From contig CADCNH010000003.1 in NCBI GenBank assembly GCA_902802755.1, positions 50,865 through 114,864 on the forward strand: DNA of 64,000 nucleotides, written 5' to 3'. The stretch comes from an uncultured Bacteroidota bacterium. Its GTDB lineage: Bacteria > Bacteroidota > Bacteroidia > Bacteroidales > WCHB1-69. How positions within the stretch are numbered: position 1 is the first letter of the stretch; each line of letters starts with the position of its first letter. Below are positions 61,518 through 64,000 of this stretch, in pieces. A program made the translations under genes and the position numbers. The notes beneath the pieces were generated by a model, which was not told the DNA's origin, searched no databases, and worked only from the letters and a program-made list of their open reading frames with translations.

Positions 61518-62474
61518 TCAGTTTTCAACTTTCAGTTTACTCCAGAGTTCCCGGAGGTTCGGGTATGAGTCACGCAGAAGGCCAGCTACATCAGAGAACT
61601 TCACCCAACGTGCCTCGTCAATATCCTCTTCTGTCTGGGGTACTAATGATTCCGAGGCACCCGCTTTCATCAGGTACCAAGCAGTTGTTTTGCCCACCCA
61701 TTTACCGCCTAACTTGTAGGTATGGAAGGTGTCGGGCAAAGGCTTGGTAATGGATAGCTGCTGTAGTCCCGTTTCCTCACTCACCTCGCGCAAAGCGGCT
61801 TCTTCCAAGGTTTCCCCATCTTCCACTTTCCCTTTGGGAAAATCCCATTTGCCACGTCGGTAAATCATCAGCACCTCTTCTTGGGCATTCATCACCACAC
61901 CTCCCGCGGCTTTGATCTCACAGTAATTATCTTCCAGCTGCTGGTAGAATGCCTCTCCATATTTTCTGATAATCGGATTTTTCAAAAAACGGAAAACAGG
62001 AAGGCCTAAACGGTGCCCCAATTCGCAGGCTTCGGCACAAACAAACCATCTGTGATAATTCAAGGCTTCGTAATCTGGCAATTTCTTTACCCTGATAGGA
62101 TAAAGATGACAAGATATTGGCTTCTGGAAATCTATTTCACCGTTTTCAAAAGCCTTCTCAATGGCACATTTTGCCACACCGTGCTCATCATAATAAGCGT
62201 ATGCACAGCGTTCATCACTCAACAAAGGAGTAACAAAGGAGCCTTCCATGTCATAATCGAAAGTTCCTTCCTCCTCTACTTTACGAATCCCCTCTTCAGA
62301 CATATACTTTCTGAAGAGGGGATAATTGTCTTCTATATCTCCAATTTCCTCAGGTTCTATAGGAGCTCCTGTATCGCCTTCCACACAGCACAAGCCTCTG
62401 CACTGCGTCAAATCGCAACAGAACTGGCTATCGAACAAGTCATCAGAGACCAAGACATTATTGATGATTATCAT
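61518..62474 (-). CDS. DUF3109-Nudix hydrolase fusion
   Basis: The 318-residue protein joins two domains. Residues 1-190 are DUF3109: FCCDLTQCRGLCCVEGDTGA has the conserved Cys cluster, and CAIEKAFENGEIDFQKPISC-H-LYP follows, likely a metal-binding fold like YkgJ. Residues about 190-318 are a Nudix hydrolase with the box GKVEDGETLEEAALREVSEE plus TGL (G-5x-E-7x-REVxEEtGL). The two are separate proteins in relatives I know. No frameshift joins them. The ATG overlaps the upstream stop (ATGA). The last residues LKVEN and stop are read from GAAAACT repeats. Confidence 0.85.
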   Translation of the reverse strand: MIIINNVLVSDDLFDSQFCCDLTQCRGLCCVEGDTGAPIEPEEIGDIEDNYPLFRKYMSEEGIRKVEEEGTFDYDMEGSFVTPLLSDERCAYAYYDEHGVAKCAIEKAFENGEIDFQKPISCHLYPIRVKKLPDYEALNYHRWFVCAEACELGHRLGLPVFRFLKNPIIRKYGEAFYQQLEDNYCEIKAAGGVVMNAQEEVLMIYRRGKWDFPKGKVEDGETLEEAALREVSEETGLQQLSITKPLPDTFHTYKLGGKWVGKTTAWYLMKAGASESLVPQTEEDIDEARWVKFSDVAGLLRDSYPNLRELWSKLKVEN

Positions 62475-63853
62475 TTTTTGATAAACTTCTTAACGATATC
62501 GTTTGCTCTCACAAAATAAACGCCTGCCTGCAAACCGCTAATATTTATCATTATATTTCCATCAACAACATGTTGAGTTAATACGGTTCTTCCGCAAACA
62601 TCCAAAATCTCAATCACCTCTGGGAGATCATTCTCTTTGAAAATCAGATTTAAAACATCACCAGCAGGATTAGGATAAAGCTGAATATTTTCGAGTTTTT
62701 GTTCTTCAATACCCGTTGAAACACCATTCAATGCAACAGTAGCGGTATTAGTCTGATTGGTGATGGTCATTGTCTTAGTGTAAGTGCCACCGACAGGAGG
62801 TGCGAACACCACATACACCATACCACCATTATATGGAATCGTTGTCTGTAAACCATAATTTGACTGGTCATTAGACACCAAAAATGGTTCTTCCACCTGA
62901 ACCAAGATATCGTCAACACTCACGAAATCACCCACTATCACATTAATAGTCTTAGCAGATGTTTCCCCACCTGAGGTCGAGAAATACAATACCGTGGGAC
63001 TAGTGCTCAGGGTTGGGTTAGCAGTTCTGAAACTGGCAGCAATCGTGTGTTCTGCTACGACATTTTCAAAGGTGTATATCAATGCTCTTTGTTGGCTTAT
63101 ACCATCAACAAGCAATTCATCAACGGTATAACCCTGGTCTGGTGTAAGTGTAAAGGTCTGATCATTGTGCAATGGAACCACCACATTGCCAGAAGGAGAT
63201 ATTTGTCCGTGATTGCCTGCAGAAGCAGTAATCGTGAAATCAGTTATCGGTGTACCCGACACCATGATATCATCCAGAACCAGTCCAGCACCATTTACTC
63301 CCATTGCCTCAAACGCAATTTGATAGTTGGACGAGGGGTTTGGCAAATTGATAGATGCCTGTGTCCACTGTCCACTCGTACTGCTTGAATAATTTTGCAA
63401 CAAGGTCCAATCATCTGAGGGGGAGGATCTGTAATACACATTTAGCGTATAATATGCCGCACCAGCCTGAGCATACCAGAATGACAGCACAGGATTGTTC
63501 AAGAAAGTAAAGTCAAAGTTCGGCAGCACCAATTTAGTCGTACTGCTGGCGACAGAATAGAACATAGCATTAGTGTTGCCAGAATGTGCATTGGCGATAG
63601 TACCGGAATTGTTTCCTGTACGGATTTGCCATTCTGTATAATTGTTGACATACTCATGATAGCAATAATACGGAATATACTCTGATTCAAAAGGTTCCAC
63701 CCATGGAAAAGTGTCAACTTTGACCGTACCCTTGATCAGATGGAATTGAAGACTGTCGCCCATATTATTGATATTGACGATACGAAATCCTGTCATGTTG
63801 GTGTTATTGCTATAGAATGGAGCAGGATTGGTATATTGGCTGAATTCCTTCAT
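62471..63853 (-). CDS. T9SS sorting-domain protein lacking a signal peptide
   Basis: The 460-residue chain starts MKEFSQYTNPAPFYSNNTNM with no hydrophobic signal. Residues about 55-205 look like a MAM/cleaved-adhesin jelly roll (PYYCYHEYVNNYTEWQIRTG; AGLVLDDIMVSG), about 208-275 an InlB B-repeat-like domain (ASAGNHGQISPSGNVVVPLH, NDQTFTLTPDQGYTVDELLV), and about 385-460 a type A T9SS sorting domain (LYPNPAGDVLNLIF, GVYFVRANDIVKKFIKK). The opening resembles the tail of secreted M6-type peptidases, so the front of a larger exported protein may be missing. Its ATG overlaps the miaB stop; AGGAG lies 6 bases before it. Confidence 0.75.
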   Translation of the reverse strand: MKEFSQYTNPAPFYSNNTNMTGFRIVNINNMGDSLQFHLIKGTVKVDTFPWVEPFESEYIPYYCYHEYVNNYTEWQIRTGNNSGTIANAHSGNTNAMFYSVASSTTKLVLPNFDFTFLNNPVLSFWYAQAGAAYYTLNVYYRSSPSDDWTLLQNYSSSTSGQWTQASINLPNPSSNYQIAFEAMGVNGAGLVLDDIMVSGTPITDFTITASAGNHGQISPSGNVVVPLHNDQTFTLTPDQGYTVDELLVDGISQQRALIYTFENVVAEHTIAASFRTANPTLSTSPTVLYFSTSGGETSAKTINVIVGDFVSVDDILVQVEEPFLVSNDQSNYGLQTTIPYNGGMVYVVFAPPVGGTYTKTMTITNQTNTATVALNGVSTGIEEQKLENIQLYPNPAGDVLNLIFKENDLPEVIEILDVCGRTVLTQHVVDGNIMINISGLQAGVYFVRANDIVKKFIKK

Positions 63854-64000
63854 ATTAATTCTCCTAATAGTGTTGCACTGGTAGAGCCTGTGATCCTGAC
63901 CTTGACGGTCTCACCGATATGATGACCGCCCTTGTCGAAGACCACCATCTTGTTCTGTTCTGTCCTTCCGCAGAGCTGCTCTCTTGAACGTTTCGAGAAT
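63850..64000 (-). CDS. miaB: tRNA-2-methylthio-N6-dimethylallyladenosine synthase, C-terminal end
   Basis: Only the last 49 codons are in the window (frame from 63999). They read FSKRSREQLCGRTEQNKMVV then FDKGGHHIGETVKVRITGST and SATLLGELI, the TRAM domain with the MiaB signature QLCGRTxxNK and STSATLLGE. MiaB adds a methylthio group to A37 of tRNAs. The rest of the gene lies beyond the right edge. The stop TGA overlaps the next ATG by four-base ATGA. Confidence 0.85.
   Translation of the reverse strand, partial: FSKRSREQLCGRTEQNKMVVFDKGGHHIGETVKVRITGSTSATLLGELI

Overview
The window reads as a chromosomal segment of a Bacteroidota bacterium, most likely an anaerobic, fermentative member of the Bacteroidales. 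The evidence is a giant secreted protein with a type IX secretion (T9SS) sorting domain, an OmpA/TPR/beta-propeller protein with PorE-like architecture, FISUMP-domain lipoproteins, fused SecDF, butyrate kinase, GH97 and GH78 glycosidases, DUF5618 and DUF3109 proteins, and many copies of the Bacteroidota -7 promoter element TAnnTTTGC. No plasmid, phage, transposase, tRNA, rRNA or CRISPR signature was found.

Layout. 1-3.3 kb: the 3' end of a FISUMP protein, trmB, and an MsbA-type ABC exporter. 3.4-10.4 kb: one 2343-residue T9SS cargo protein. 10.6-12.4 kb: trmD, an O-methyltransferase and xseB. 12.8-18.4 kb: a 13-gene ribosomal protein operon running rplV to rpsE, a truncated S10/spc cluster. 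18.9-20.3 kb: two lipoproteins. 20.5-28.9 kb: M20 amidohydrolase, a MutS-type ATPase, tex, a TPR membrane protein and gltX. 29-34.7 kb: the PorE-like protein and secDF. 34.9-40 kb: buk-nadK and a rhomboid/EEP/DUF4369 operon. 40.6-46.4 kb: GH97, a DUF5618 protein and GH78. 46.6-52.1 kb: dxr, rseP, a lipid A-type acyltransferase, a nitroreductase and thiamine pyrophosphokinase. 52.1-57.5 kb: a second DUF5618 protein and a MacAB-TolC-like efflux operon. 57.6-64 kb: an AddA-like helicase-nuclease, purE, a DUF3109-Nudix fusion, a T9SS-tailed protein without signal peptide, and the 3' end of miaB.

The genes are mostly housekeeping (translation, tRNA modification, isoprenoid and purine synthesis, Sec export) plus envelope and secretion functions. 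SecDF would move cargo across the inner membrane, a PorE-like protein could anchor the T9SS, and the giant protein is a probable client. GH97 and GH78 point to plant or mucin glycan use, and buk to butyrate formation.

The most unusual aspect is between and partly inside the genes. At least five families of short dispersed repeats occupy nearly all larger intergenic gaps: (i) 7-8 bp tandem arrays, (ii) 25 bp GC-richer units, (iii) REP-like palindromes of the type GTAGAGACG...CGTCTCTAC, (iv) an element beginning ACTACCCCG with short and long forms and exchangeable hairpins, and (v) a 27 bp triplicate. The 7-8 bp arrays supply the stop codon and last residues of about nine unrelated genes and occur in frame inside the GH78 gene; REP-like hairpins lie in frame inside the AddA-like gene. 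This repeat ecology is the best candidate for something poorly described here.
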